A stretch of DNA of 64,000 nucleotides from Paludibacteraceae bacterium (GCA_017456885.1 JAFTIM010000015.1:186001-250000); one strand, 5' to 3'; shown: positions 35,729-44,263, numbered from the stretch's first letter. The notes: generated by a model from the letters alone, not told the origin. A program made the numbers and translations.

Positions 35729-36678
35729 CTCAACCTCCTGCCCAAACTCACTTTGCGTTTGGCTCCACTTTGTCCGAACTCTACCTCTACGCCCGTTACG
35801 TAGTAGGTGCCATTTTCATTCCTATCTTTGTCTATCAGGCGAACGCTTCCGCCTGCTTGTACCCGCGGAACGAGCCAGCCCGTAAAATCGCCTTCGTAGC
35901 CGCTGTAGTTCCATAGGTTATATTCGTTCTCGGCAGCACGCATTAAATCTCCTTCGTTGCTCGATTTTACATAGCGACTTACCGTCCGTCCTCCACTTAC
36001 GCCGTACTCTCTTTTATCAATTTTCCCATCTGGATTTATATATTTCACCTCCACCTGAACTTTCTTGTCGTTTTTGTCCACCCATTTTAAATTGCTACTC
36101 TGTACGTTTTTACGCATATCGAACACACAACACTTATCGCCCGACAGCTGCTGATACACCGGATGAACATGTAGCGTTTTCCCCTCAAAATAGATGTTCG
36201 CCTTCGTGTCTTCGTGTATCTTTTTCAGCACGTCGAAGGCGGTGTTCTTAAACACAACCATCTTTTCGTAAGTAAAATCGTAGTCGCAATCAACACTCAT
36301 TTCAGGGTCAATCTGTGCAACTATATTTTGCAAAAGCACCTTCAAACCTACCGACTTATATTCCATATCGGACAATGTATTGTCCATCAAATAAAGTGCG
36401 TCTATACACTCCAACACAAGCGAATTATTATCTCTTTTAATGCTTTTTAAATAGCCGTTAAATTCCGTTTCAAGGGCGTCGTCATAACCCAGTTGTATGC
36501 ACACGTCATCTCCTACATGTATATCTCCTTCCACCTGTTTCCATTGGTTCATGTGTTTGCACGGCAACGCTATCACGGCCGTATCGGCCAAGTTCAACAC
36601 CGAACTGCTTATCACCACCGACTTCAGCGTCTGCAAACGATAGCCGGCTATTTTGATATGCCACGTGAGTTTGTACAT
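35725..36678 (-). CDS. tail hub protein (Mu gp44 / late-control D-like)
   Basis: A 317-residue hub protein that caps the tail tube and holds the spike. The N-terminal half resembles gpD (LKSVVISSSVLNLADTAVIALP and HVGDDVCIQLGYDDALETEFNGYLKSI). The C-terminal part ends with ENGTYYVTGVEVEFGQSGAKRKVSLG, the usual end of D-like proteins. The adjacent gp45-like gene is displaced by the moron. The stop codon overlaps the moron's stop on the other strand. Confidence 0.8.
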   Translation of the reverse strand: MYKLTWHIKIAGYRLQTLKSVVISSSVLNLADTAVIALPCKHMNQWKQVEGDIHVGDDVCIQLGYDDALETEFNGYLKSIKRDNNSLVLECIDALYLMDNTLSDMEYKSVGLKVLLQNIVAQIDPEMSVDCDYDFTYEKMVVFKNTAFDVLKKIHEDTKANIYFEGKTLHVHPVYQQLSGDKCCVFDMRKNVQSSNLKWVDKNDKKVQVEVKYINPDGKIDKREYGVSGGRTVSRYVKSSNEGDLMRAAENEYNLWNYSGYEGDFTGWLVPRVQAGGSVRLIDKDRNENGTYYVTGVEVEFGQSGAKRKVSLGRRLS

Positions 36679-36679
36679 C

Positions 36680-37282
36680 TTATTCCTCTTTTATTAACAA
36701 ATCGTAATCGTAGTCGCTCATCGCCTGTATCTCTACCACCTGACGATTGGTGTGCGTCTCTTGCAAGAGCGAATACGACTTCACCACAATGCCGTAATCC
36801 GTATCGCCGTCCAAGTCGAACGGCTCCAAAAATTTACTCGTAATGTATAGGCGGTTCGGCTCGTCGAGCAGGTTGCGCAACCTACGCACACCTACATACG
36901 GATAAACGTCGTATTGTTTGCAGACACCCTGTTCCGTTGCCGTGTAATCGCCATCGGCAGTGGTGCTCACCACCGAAAGTGCCATGCTCAACTGAACATC
37001 GCCCCACGACACCATCTCCTTTACCGTGCCGCGACCGTCGAGCACAGGCGTTGCCACTATGTTCCTGTCGCGGGTGAGCGTTACAACCGCTTCCGGAAAA
37101 TACATCTCGTCGCCGGAAGCTCCCTTCAGCGTCAGTTCCACCGTATAACTATCGCCTACGACAAGCGGATAGGACGACACCAACGACTCCTCCGCTTTCA
37201 AAGCAGACGCATGGTATTTCACTGCCGTTCCAAACGTGGCCGGCAAAAGGCGGACGTTCGGTATTTGTATATTTAGTTTCAT
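36680..37282 (-). CDS. tail protein between tape measure and hub (DUF6046-like)
   Basis: A 200-residue protein conserved in Bacteroidota Mu-like phages, in the slot of Mu gp43 (DNA-circulation protein N type). It has beta-rich content and no motif I can use to assign a function. It overlaps the tape-measure stop by 4 bases and ends 1 base before the hub gene's start codon, so it is translationally linked to both. Confidence 0.65.
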   Translation of the reverse strand: MKLNIQIPNVRLLPATFGTAVKYHASALKAEESLVSSYPLVVGDSYTVELTLKGASGDEMYFPEAVVTLTRDRNIVATPVLDGRGTVKEMVSWGDVQLSMALSVVSTTADGDYTATEQGVCKQYDVYPYVGVRRLRNLLDEPNRLYITSKFLEPFDLDGDTDYGIVVKSYSLLQETHTNRQVVEIQAMSDYDYDLLIKEE

Positions 37283-39222
37283 ATTGCTGTTTCTGCCATT
37301 CCTAAAATTCGTGCCATCAACTCGCGGAGCTTCTGTTCCACATCGCGGCTGTTGTCGGAAAGCGAACCGTTGAAGTTCATCGTTTTCACCATGCTCTCGA
37401 GCGTGATGTTCACCTGTTGTGCCTTCCCGGCCGACACACCCGCCGACGAACCCAAATTGCCACCAATCAATTCGGGTTTGCTACCACCGTTTTTTTTCAC
37501 TTTCTCGGGTTGAAGTATGCCGGCATTTATGTTCCCGTTCTCTATATCGAACGCTCCGTCGGCTTCCTCTTTCTCTTTTTGGTCGCGACGCCACGACTCG
37601 CTCCCTTTTTCGGCTCCTATCCTGTACGCATCGCCTATTTTCTCAAACGCATCTTTCGGAAACAACTTGTTCCAAAGCTTACGTATCGGCTCAAAAAGCT
37701 TCCCGAGTCCGTCTATTATCTTGTTAAAAACATCTTTTATCACCGTCCAAATGCCCGTAAATGCCTGTTTTATGGGCTTTACAAGACGCTCTGTTATCCA
37801 CGTACCGAAACGACCGAGCTTCTCCACCATCCAATCGAATGCCGACACGGCCGAGGTACTTATCCACGTCCAAATGCCCGTAAAAAAGTCGCCGATGCCG
37901 GTGCCCACCTCCACCGCTTTCTCCCACAACCATACGGCACCCTCCACTATGCTCGACCAAAGCGACGAAACATAACCCTTCAGCGTATCGATAAACGGCC
38001 TTACCATCTCCCAAATGCCCGTTATCAGACCTTTCAGCAACTCCCACAAATGCGACACAATGGCTTTTACCACCTCCCACACGCCGAAAAGCAGACGACG
38101 GAAGCCCTCGCTCTTCTCCCACAAAAGTTTGAAAACGGACACCACGGCTGCCACCACAGCCACTATCCAACCTATAATCGGTATGTTTTTTATGGCCGTG
38201 CCTATCGACTTGCACGCCACTTTGGCCGTGGCTGCCAATCCTTTGAAAAACGCTCCCGTTGCCACTATGGCGGTGTTGATAATACTCAAATCGAAAACCG
38301 TATTTAAGGTGCCTTTTCGTACGGCGTTTCGGAATTTGTTCCACTGTTTGGTAGTCCATTTGATGGCTCCTCCAACGGCCGAAAACAGCGGCGAAAGCTG
38401 AGCAATGGGAAGTGCTACTTGAGCTGCAGCATCTACCCACAAACCAAAATCGCCCGTAGCATTGAATATCGCCACCTTTACCTCTTCTATTGTGTCTTGT
38501 ATAGAAGCCATTTTGCCTGCTGTGGTTTCCGAAGCTTCGGCTATGGCGTTATAGAAAAGCCCTCCTTCGCTCGTAGCCGATTGGAAAGCTGCCTCTACCA
38601 TTCCAACAGAAACAGCCCCTTTCTCCATCTCTTTTTTGAGATCTGCAACACTTTTTCCCGTTTGTTTGCTTATCTCTTGCAAGGGATTAAAGCCCGCATT
38701 GACCATTTGCATCAAATCCTGACCCGTCAATTTCCCTGTACTCGACATTTGAGCAAATGCCAACGAAAGCGACTGCATTTTCTGCTTATCGCCCATGGCG
38801 ATGTCGCCAATTTGCTTGAGCGTTTCAAACGCTTTTTCGCCCTCGATGCCAAACGACATCATCGTGCGTTGTGCCTCTATAAGCCCAGCCTTGTCGTATG
38901 GCGTTACCTTGCCGTATTCCGATATTCGTTCATACATATCGTTCGCAGCCTCGGCATTTCCGCCAAACAAGGTTTTCAGGTTCATCAGCTGAAGCTCCGC
39001 ATTCGCTCCTGCTTGCGTAATGCCTCCTATAGCATCATTAACGCTTTGAATAGTGGACACAACACCTTGAAATGCTACTGCCTTACCTTTAATTCCTTCA
39101 AAGACATTTACTGTTTGCGACAAACTTTTATTTAATACACCTGTGCTTTGCACGATGTTATTTATAACCTCATTTGCATTGCCTGTAATATTAAATATGT
39201 AGTTTATTGTTTGGTTATTCAT
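37279..39222 (-). CDS. tail tape measure protein
   Basis: A 647-residue protein that sets tail length and enters the cell during DNA injection. The tape-measure core domain spans about residues 60-230 (LQLMNLKTLFGGNAEAANDMYERISEYGKVTPYDKAGLIEA, TGKLTGQDLMQMVNAGFNPLQEISKQTG). Hydrophobic helices follow (about 265-375: FFKGLAATAKVACKSI, IGWIVAVVAAVVSVFKLL), then tryptophan-rich repeats (LWEKAVEVGTGIGDFFTGIWTWIS). It is short for the family, predicting a tail of modest length. The 5' end is repeated upstream as two decayed copies. Confidence 0.9.
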   Translation of the reverse strand: MNNQTINYIFNITGNANEVINNIVQSTGVLNKSLSQTVNVFEGIKGKAVAFQGVVSTIQSVNDAIGGITQAGANAELQLMNLKTLFGGNAEAANDMYERISEYGKVTPYDKAGLIEAQRTMMSFGIEGEKAFETLKQIGDIAMGDKQKMQSLSLAFAQMSSTGKLTGQDLMQMVNAGFNPLQEISKQTGKSVADLKKEMEKGAVSVGMVEAAFQSATSEGGLFYNAIAEASETTAGKMASIQDTIEEVKVAIFNATGDFGLWVDAAAQVALPIAQLSPLFSAVGGAIKWTTKQWNKFRNAVRKGTLNTVFDLSIINTAIVATGAFFKGLAATAKVACKSIGTAIKNIPIIGWIVAVVAAVVSVFKLLWEKSEGFRRLLFGVWEVVKAIVSHLWELLKGLITGIWEMVRPFIDTLKGYVSSLWSSIVEGAVWLWEKAVEVGTGIGDFFTGIWTWISTSAVSAFDWMVEKLGRFGTWITERLVKPIKQAFTGIWTVIKDVFNKIIDGLGKLFEPIRKLWNKLFPKDAFEKIGDAYRIGAEKGSESWRRDQKEKEEADGAFDIENGNINAGILQPEKVKKNGGSKPELIGGNLGSSAGVSAGKAQQVNITLESMVKTMNFNGSLSDNSRDVEQKLRELMARILGMAETAI

Positions 39223-39230
39223 TTTTTTTC

Positions 39231-39238
39231 TATATTTG
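39231..39238 (+). promoter_or_regulatory. promoter for small divergent gene
   Basis: TATATTTG (-7 box) with TTTG at 39210-39213 as -33 element, 17 bases between, on the plus strand, overlapping the start region of the tape-measure gene. Confidence 0.65.
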
Positions 39239-39262
39239 AAGCCAATTTTTAAACAAAAAGTT

Positions 39263-39463
39263 ATGTTTGGATTTATTATTTTTGTTGCACTTCTTTATTA
39301 TTTTATAAGAGTTCTTTTAGTAATACTTTTCCCAGATAACGATAAATTCGATAAATGGGGATGTGGGGGGGATTCTTCTAAGAAAAAAGATGCCCCTTTA
39401 AAACAAAATATTACAATCTCAATTAATGTAAAGCAAAAATCCGACAAAGACGGCAAAAACTAA
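39263..39463 (+). CDS. small membrane protein 1, divergent from tape measure
   Basis: A 66-residue protein with one N-terminal membrane helix (MFGFIIFVALLYYFIRVLLVILFP) and a polar tail ending NITISINVKQKSDKDGKN. It is A+T-rich and read against the tail operon from its own promoter. A paralogue with the same layout lies at 39593-39826. No family was recognised; a lysogen-expressed membrane protein (for example superinfection exclusion) is a guess from design. Confidence 0.6.
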   Translation: MFGFIIFVALLYYFIRVLLVILFPDNDKFDKWGCGGDSSKKKDAPLKQNITISINVKQKSDKDGKN

Positions 39464-39550
39464 TTCTTCTAAAACATCATTCACTTGTAACACCCCTTTG
39501 TAGGCATTACCATTCAGGTTTATCGTAAAATTTAATGTTTCGTTTGCCAT
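39419..39550 (-). pseudogene. decayed copy of the tape-measure 5' end, copy 1
   Basis: From ATG 39550 the minus strand encodes MANETLNFTINLNGNAYKG and 24 further residues, then a stop. The start aligns with the tape-measure N-terminus (NNQTINYIFNITGNAN). After about 30 residues the frame runs into the antisense of small membrane protein 1. It is therefore a truncated tape-measure start, not a functional gene. Confidence 0.65.
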
Positions 39551-39592
39551 TGTTTTGTTTTTTTACTACATTGCAATACAAAATTTGTTATT

Positions 39593-39826
39593 ATGATTCT
39601 AATCGCTATCATATTTTGGGTTATAATTATCTTTTCAGTTTTAGGTTTTATTCTAAAAATAATTGAACTTATTAGAGAAAAACCGTCTAATAAAACTGCA
39701 ACATTTCCAGAACCTCTTAAAAGCCTGCTTGGAAGCGATAATACCATTCATAATATTACAATTACGATTAACACAGAGCAAGAATCCGATAAGAACTCTG
39801 AATTTGATACTCAAAAAATAGATTAA
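39593..39826 (+). CDS. small membrane protein 2, paralogue of protein 1
   Basis: A 77-residue protein with an N-terminal membrane helix (LIAIIFWVIIIFSVLGFILKIIEL) and a polar tail with HNITITINTEQESDKNSEF, matching the NITISINVKQKSDKDG end of the gene at 39263. Each lies about 40 bases from an oppositely oriented tape-measure start. A degraded promoter (TACATTG) may serve it. Function unknown. Confidence 0.55.
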   Translation: MILIAIIFWVIIIFSVLGFILKIIELIREKPSNKTATFPEPLKSLLGSDNTIHNITITINTEQESDKNSEFDTQKID

Positions 39827-39960
39827 TGTATCTGCAAATTTTTTTATGCTAGAAGATGCATTCTCTACACTTTTAATAACTTGTTCTACTGCATCATCTA
39901 TCTGCAGAATACCTTTATAAGCATTCCCGTTTAGGTTTATTGTAAAATTTAATGTGTTGT
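39818..39960 (-). pseudogene. decayed copy of the tape-measure 5' end, copy 2
   Basis: The minus strand encodes ENNTLNFTINLNGNAYKG, then ILQIDDAVEQVIKSVENASSS and more, closely similar to copy 1 and to the tape-measure start. There is no ATG; the 5' side is replaced by a TTTTCAATTCTCCAT repeat tract. Its 3' side passes into antisense of small membrane protein 2. Confidence 0.6.
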
Positions 39961-39993
39961 TTTCAATTCTCCATTTTCAATTCTCCATTTACC

Positions 39994-40466
39994 TCACTTC
40001 TTTTTTGCACCAAACATAGCGGCCAGTAGTTCTGCTTGGTTTTGCAGCCGGAAGCTCTCAAGCCAAAGGGCTTGGGCGTAAGCCTCGGCAAACTCCATGG
40101 GCGTGAGCCTGTGCGTATCGATACCGAGATTCGCCCGTATCAAGGCACTCATTTTCATTAAGTCGTCGGAGTCGGTTTTGGCGTCCGCACCAAGTGCAAA
40201 CGCCTCTACGAGTTTTTTATTTCAGCCACCACGCCTTCTTGCAACACCCCCATTTTTGACACCACGGCCATAAGCAGGTAAGGGTCGGTTTTCAGACATT
40301 CGTCGCCACCAAGCCAGCAACCTTTGAGCAACTCCACGGCGGCAAGCACCTCGTCGGTCTTGCCTAACTTGTTTACACGACTCAACGTTGCAATATCGGG
40401 TCGGCACACACGGCACGAATACTCGTTTTCGCCATCGCGTACCACTATTTCTATCTCTTTTTTCAT
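39994..40466 (-). CDS. tail assembly chaperone, -1 frameshift fusion product
   Basis: Reading to the AAC codon at 40212-40214 and slipping back one base gives a 157-residue fusion. The extension reads LVEAFALGADAKTDSDDLMKMSALIRAN and ends AELLAAMFGAKKK at the TGA at 39994. The extension is helical, coding-like and has no start codon of its own at its head, as in lambda gpG-T and Mu gp41 fusions. This explains the 200 bases after the short ORF, which otherwise look empty. Confidence 0.75.
40206..40466 (-). CDS. tail assembly chaperone, short (zero-frame) product
   Basis: An 86-residue protein in the Mu gp41 position, between tail tube and tape measure. It begins MKKEIEIVVRDGENEYSCRVCRP and ends AEIKNS. 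Tail assembly chaperones coat the tape measure during tail assembly and are normally made in two forms by -1 frameshifting. A slippery A AAA AAC precedes the stop by one codon, and the -1 frame is open for a further 72 codons. Confidence 0.8.
   Translation of the reverse strand: MKKEIEIVVRDGENEYSCRVCRPDIATLSRVNKLGKTDEVLAAVELLKGCWLGGDECLKTDPYLLMAVVSKMGVLQEGVVAEIKNS
40212..40218 (-). promoter_or_regulatory. -1 ribosomal frameshift site A AAA AAC
   Basis: On the minus strand the zero-frame codons are ATA AAA AAC TCG TAG, so the heptamer A AAA AAC has the X XXY YYZ phase required for simultaneous slippage. Confidence 0.75.
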
Positions 40467-40549
40467 ACTTTAATACGTTTTTTTATGGTTGTAAAAGAAA
40501 ACACGGACGGACAATTTTTCGTTTCACTTTCCGTCCGTGCTTGTTGTTC

Positions 40550-40987
40550 TCATCTCTTTGGTCGTCCCCATTCGATATAACCTACTGCCAAATCGAGGTC
40601 AATCGTTTTCGATGCGTCGCCTTCGCTCCAGCTTCTGGAGTTCTTTTTGAAAGAGCAGTTGCGCAGTTTGTCAATCACTACCATGCCGCCATCGAAAGGA
40701 ATGTAGCTCACAATGACGTCGAAAGAGGGCAAATCCTGCAACCTTCCGTTCGTTGTATTGGCAACAAGTGCATTCACCTCGCTCGAATACAGCGTGAGTT
40801 TGCCCGAACAAGTGATACGACCCTTGCTTCTGCTTACGGGATAGCGCCCGGCACCGTAGTTGTCCGTTATCTCTTGTTCGTCGGCATACTCCACGCCTGT
40901 TATTCCTGTTACGGGAACTCCGCCCACCGTACACACAATGTCGCCCCAACTGTACTCAATTCCGTTTATTAAAGGTATTCCGTTCAT
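40550..40987 (-). CDS. tail tube protein
   Basis: A 145-residue protein directly after the sheath gene (3 bases apart). The sequence INGIEYSWGDIVCTVGGVPVTGITGVEYADEQE and a terminal IDLDLAVGYIEWGRPKR suit a Bacteroidota myovirus tube subunit (Mu gpM-like). It forms hexameric rings inside the sheath. Assigned from order and general resemblance. Confidence 0.78.
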   Translation of the reverse strand: MNGIPLINGIEYSWGDIVCTVGGVPVTGITGVEYADEQEITDNYGAGRYPVSRSKGRITCSGKLTLYSSEVNALVANTTNGRLQDLPSFDVIVSYIPFDGGMVVIDKLRNCSFKKNSRSWSEGDASKTIDLDLAVGYIEWGRPKR

Positions 40988-40990
40988 AGT

Positions 40991-42226
40991 TTAGTCAATT
41001 TTTTGGGTAAATCCGATTTTTACCGTTACACGGCGCATCACGCCGAGCGGCACGTTTTTAATCACAATCTCGAGCGAGGAGGTCGAAAGCACGTTTTGCT
41101 CACGGTCTATCTCCACCTTGTATCCGCTCAATTCGCCGAGGCGTTCCATGTCCTCCAAAGCACAACCTGCCACCGTTTCGAGCACGGCAACCGTGTCGGC
41201 ACTCAAATATCCCGTCGTGGCATCTACCTTGAGCGGAGAGCCAAGATACGGCAGCAAATTGGCACGAATGCCGCGCACGGCTTTGTCCATGGTTCGCACA
41301 TTCTCTATGTAGGCATAGTCGCTCGTGGGTTCGGTCATGGTATGACTGTTGTTGAAGTACACGTTTTGTACGCCTACATGTGTGCGATAGAATATCATAC
41401 GGGCATCGTCGAGCAAATCGAGGTCGTACGCTTTCAGGTCTTTCAGTGCATCGCCCGTTACAATGCCGGGCACCGACACCTCAACCGGAAACTTGCCCAC
41501 CCACGACACCGACTCGTGTACCGAAGCGGCACTCACACAGCCCACAATCGTACCCACGGCGGCAATATCCGCAAAGCCATGCGTCATCTGTTCCTCCATG
41601 AGTTGTGCGTCAAGGTCTTTGGCTATACACAGACTCACGGCAGGTGCGTTTTTCTTATACGCCGTGCTCTCTTGCAATTCTTTCAAAGAACCACACACCT
41701 TTCCGTCCAAACCAATAATCACGCTGAGCGGCATATGCTCCTCCGACAACCGGTTGGCAACGTCGTTGTATTCCGTTACCAAGGCGTCGATGCTTGCTCC
41801 ATCGACCGATGGCGAGGCAATACCCGCTTGTCGGATAATGCCGTTGGCGTAGCGTTGCAACCGGTAGAGATTTTCGCCGGTTAAAACATTCGGTTCGATT
41901 GCCAAATAGAGCGTGCCCTTGGGCGAGTATTTGAAAAACTCCTTGCAGTGATAATGGATAAAGTTAAGCGTCATCTCGCGGTCGGTCAGCTCCACGCCCA
42001 CGGTTGCAGGTGTATTTACAATGCCCAAGGCTTCGAGTTCCTCTACGTACTTCAGTTTTTTTACATAAAGGCCTCCTTTCAACGAAATAAAATCTTTGTA
42101 AATCGCATCGTTCGGGCTCATGCTCATTTCAAGCCCAAACAACAGAGCGCTCACAGGGTCGTCGCTTTCGGCACGGCGAGCCATTCCGCCGTTTTGTTTC
42201 TCAAAATAAATATCGTTTAAAGCCAT
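40991..42226 (-). CDS. contractile tail sheath protein (DUF2586-like)
   Basis: A 411-residue sheath protein (Mu gpL role). ATG 42226 gives MALNDIYFEKQNGGMARR, the usual start in this family, so the longer frame from 42250 is not used. Conserved features include DIAAVGTIVGCVSAASVHESVSWVGKFPV and, near the end, RTMDKAVRGIRANLLPYLGSPLKVDATTGYLS, the region that interlocks adjacent sheath subunits. It shows that the phage is a myovirus. Confidence 0.85.
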   Translation of the reverse strand: MALNDIYFEKQNGGMARRAESDDPVSALLFGLEMSMSPNDAIYKDFISLKGGLYVKKLKYVEELEALGIVNTPATVGVELTDREMTLNFIHYHCKEFFKYSPKGTLYLAIEPNVLTGENLYRLQRYANGIIRQAGIASPSVDGASIDALVTEYNDVANRLSEEHMPLSVIIGLDGKVCGSLKELQESTAYKKNAPAVSLCIAKDLDAQLMEEQMTHGFADIAAVGTIVGCVSAASVHESVSWVGKFPVEVSVPGIVTGDALKDLKAYDLDLLDDARMIFYRTHVGVQNVYFNNSHTMTEPTSDYAYIENVRTMDKAVRGIRANLLPYLGSPLKVDATTGYLSADTVAVLETVAGCALEDMERLGELSGYKVEIDREQNVLSTSSLEIVIKNVPLGVMRRVTVKIGFTQKID

Positions 42227-42228
42227 TT

Positions 42229-42411
42229 TTAACTGTTTTTTAAGTGGCATTCAGCCTCTTTGCGGGTCAGAAAAAGCAACCCGTCGGGCGTCTGCCAAAG
42301 TTTTTTTGTAGGATTAAAGACGATGTGCGGTGCAGACACATCGTCGACTACTCTCCCGGCTCCTGCACAAGCCACACCCTTACGGGTGTTCTCTCGGTTT
42401 TTACGTTTCAT
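42229..42411 (-). CDS. small phage protein (60 aa), unknown
   Basis: A basic 60-residue protein between capsid and sheath genes (22 bases after the capsid, 2 before the sheath start). It has IVFNPTKKLWQTPDGLLFLTRKEAECHLKN, a short beta-rich segment and no recognised family. Its tight packing supports a real gene, perhaps a head-tail joining protein. Confidence 0.6.
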   Translation of the reverse strand: MKRKNRENTRKGVACAGAGRVVDDVSAPHIVFNPTKKLWQTPDGLLFLTRKEAECHLKNS

Positions 42412-42432
42412 TCAAAAAAAAATGTTTTTTCG

Positions 42433-43338
42433 TTAGGCAACCGTACTTTGATAGAGCAACACCACGCCGCGTTTGTCGTTACGCACATAGTGTCCTCCGG
42501 CACGTACGGTGGCCGAAAGTATGTCGCCAAAAGCGATTGCGTCGCCGGCGTTTTCGTTAATATCGACCGAACCGAGAGCCACGCTCACGCATTCGTCGTG
42601 CCAAGCAATGGCGGCTGCACTATCGGTAGCGGCGGCTGCACCCGTTTTTTTTGCGCCTGCCGCTGTAACGGTAATCACTTTGCTTCGCATGTAGATGTCG
42701 AAGCCGTACAAACGCCCGACAATGCCGCTCTTGGCATCGGCAGTTGTCAAAAATGCCGACGCTTCGCTCTCGGTGAGCGAGCCGAGCAACTGCGAGTACA
42801 TATCGGCGTCCAACATCAGGCAACGACCCGTTTGCGGCAAATCCCACTTGTCGAACTGTGCACGCAAAGCACGCACATCGGCACGCGTAACGGCACCTCG
42901 TTTGCCGGTGGCCGACGGAGCTGTTGCAGCAACGCCCTCGCCCGTAGTTTCAATTTTGGTAACGTCGGACGGCACCCAATTCTCCAACAAATCCTGATAA
43001 AGTTTGTCGGCAAGAGCCGTTTTCAGACTTTTCAGCACGCTGTTTCGTTTGTCGTACGAGAGTTCTACCTGTTCGGGGTTCTCTATCAGCACCGGACCTG
43101 CAAAGTAGGTTTCGATGTTGTAGGTTAGGTCGGTATCGACACGCCCTTTCAGTCCGGTCAGGTTTTCAAGTGCCTTAGCACGTGTTTTTGTTACGCTCGG
43201 AGCAGCACCCGCACCGGGTATGTGCACGGTTTTTCCATCGACAAAAGCCGAGTGGTTGATAGCACGTTTAGCAAACGAATTATCGGCAAACAGACCTTCT
43301 GTAATGCTCGAAATCCAAATCTCTTTTTGTAAAGCCAT
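42433..43338 (-). CDS. major capsid protein
   Basis: A 301-residue capsid subunit with an HK97-like fold expected from its place after the protease-scaffold gene. It starts MALQKEIWISSITEGLF and has VTRADVRALRAQFDKWDLPQTGRCLMLDADMYSQLLG, a segment typical of Bacteroidota Mu-like capsids, and a C-terminal beta part ending HYVRNDKRGVVLLYQS. It is the most strongly required structural gene; no truncation is seen. Confidence 0.85.
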   Translation of the reverse strand: MALQKEIWISSITEGLFADNSFAKRAINHSAFVDGKTVHIPGAGAAPSVTKTRAKALENLTGLKGRVDTDLTYNIETYFAGPVLIENPEQVELSYDKRNSVLKSLKTALADKLYQDLLENWVPSDVTKIETTGEGVAATAPSATGKRGAVTRADVRALRAQFDKWDLPQTGRCLMLDADMYSQLLGSLTESEASAFLTTADAKSGIVGRLYGFDIYMRSKVITVTAAGAKKTGAAAATDSAAAIAWHDECVSVALGSVDINENAGDAIAFGDILSATVRAGGHYVRNDKRGVVLLYQSTVA

Positions 43339-43360
43339 AGTTGTTTGTTTTTAAATGTTT

Positions 43361-43804
43361 TTAAAGTTTCACGTTGAATTTTTCGTTGTAAAGTTGTTTG
43401 TAGCGTTCGGGGTTTTCGGCACGCAACGAAGCGAGCAGACCGGCACGGTCGAGTTCGTCCCACGATTTTCCGTCGTATTTGACCTCGGAGCCAACGATGT
43501 TGAGTTGCGATGCAACGGATTCCACCTTTGGTTTCCGCTCAATGATGCGTTGCACGGCGTCAAAATCCTTTTCGGCAAGACTCATGTAGGTTTCGCGTTC
43601 GTCGGAGGAGATGCGGTGTTCGACCACGGCACGGTCGATAAGTTCCTCCACCTTTGCCTTTTTCAGGCATTCAATCTGATTTTCGAGCTCGTCGATGTGT
43701 TGTTTTTGAGCACACAAGGCTTGTTCCAACTCCTCGACCGTAGCCTCCTGACTAATGCCGAGCATCTCCGCAATGCCGGGAGTGAATAACTGTTTTTCTT
43801 TCAT
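43361..43804 (-). CDS. nested scaffolding protein from an internal start
   Basis: From ATG 43804 (MKEKQLFTPGIAEMLG) the same frame gives a 147-residue helical protein equal to the C-terminal half of the protease-scaffold fusion. Mu (gpI/gpZ) and lambda (C/Nu3) produce scaffold this way. The upstream AAACAAAAAATTAACAAC is A-rich, as is common before Bacteroidota starts. Confidence 0.6.
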   Translation of the reverse strand: MKEKQLFTPGIAEMLGISQEATVEELEQALCAQKQHIDELENQIECLKKAKVEELIDRAVVEHRISSDERETYMSLAEKDFDAVQRIIERKPKVESVASQLNIVGSEVKYDGKSWDELDRAGLLASLRAENPERYKQLYNEKFNVKL

Positions 43805-44263
43805 GTTGTTAATTTTTTGTTTGTTAAAGTTTAAAAAAGAGAGCTTCACCTTGTCGAAGGTGGTAGGCTCGTTGTTTTCGTCGTAGAGCAACACGGCACC
43901 CGCATCGCTTGGCACGCTCACAATGCTTGCTTCGAGCAACTCGGTTTTGGTAGCCACAAATCCGTGTTCGTATTCGTTCATCTGTTTTATGTAGATGCCC
44001 ACGGAACACCCGCGCAAATAGCCGCGTTCCACTTTGCGTGCCACCTCGGCACCGGTTTTGTCGTCGGTGTCGAACTCGGCATCGGCCAACAAGCGGCCTT
44101 CGTCGATACGCAAATTTTTCCAGCAACCAATCACCTGTTCGTGATGGTGGTTGTAAAGCATCACCGGATTGCGGTCGAAACGGCTCAGGTCCATTCCATC
44201 GAGTTCAATACGGAACCCGTGCGAATTGGTAATCGAGCTGTCGGAAAGTATAAATGTTTTCAT
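43361..44263 (-). CDS. prohead protease-scaffold fusion
   Basis: A 300-residue protein. Residues 1-150 form an HK97-type serine protease (S78): FRIELDGMDLSRFDRNPVMLYNHHHE with the catalytic His, and LEASIVSVPSDAGAVL with the catalytic Ser. Residues 154-300 are a helical scaffold (EELEQALCAQKQHIDELENQIECLKKAK). An in-frame ATG at 43804 at the join could give scaffold alone. ATG 44263 is chosen because the longer start at 44290 lies inside the promoter box. Confidence 0.87.
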   Translation of the reverse strand: MKTFILSDSSITNSHGFRIELDGMDLSRFDRNPVMLYNHHHEQVIGCWKNLRIDEGRLLADAEFDTDDKTGAEVARKVERGYLRGCSVGIYIKQMNEYEHGFVATKTELLEASIVSVPSDAGAVLLYDENNEPTTFDKVKLSFLNFNKQKINNMKEKQLFTPGIAEMLGISQEATVEELEQALCAQKQHIDELENQIECLKKAKVEELIDRAVVEHRISSDERETYMSLAEKDFDAVQRIIERKPKVESVASQLNIVGSEVKYDGKSWDELDRAGLLASLRAENPERYKQLYNEKFNVKL

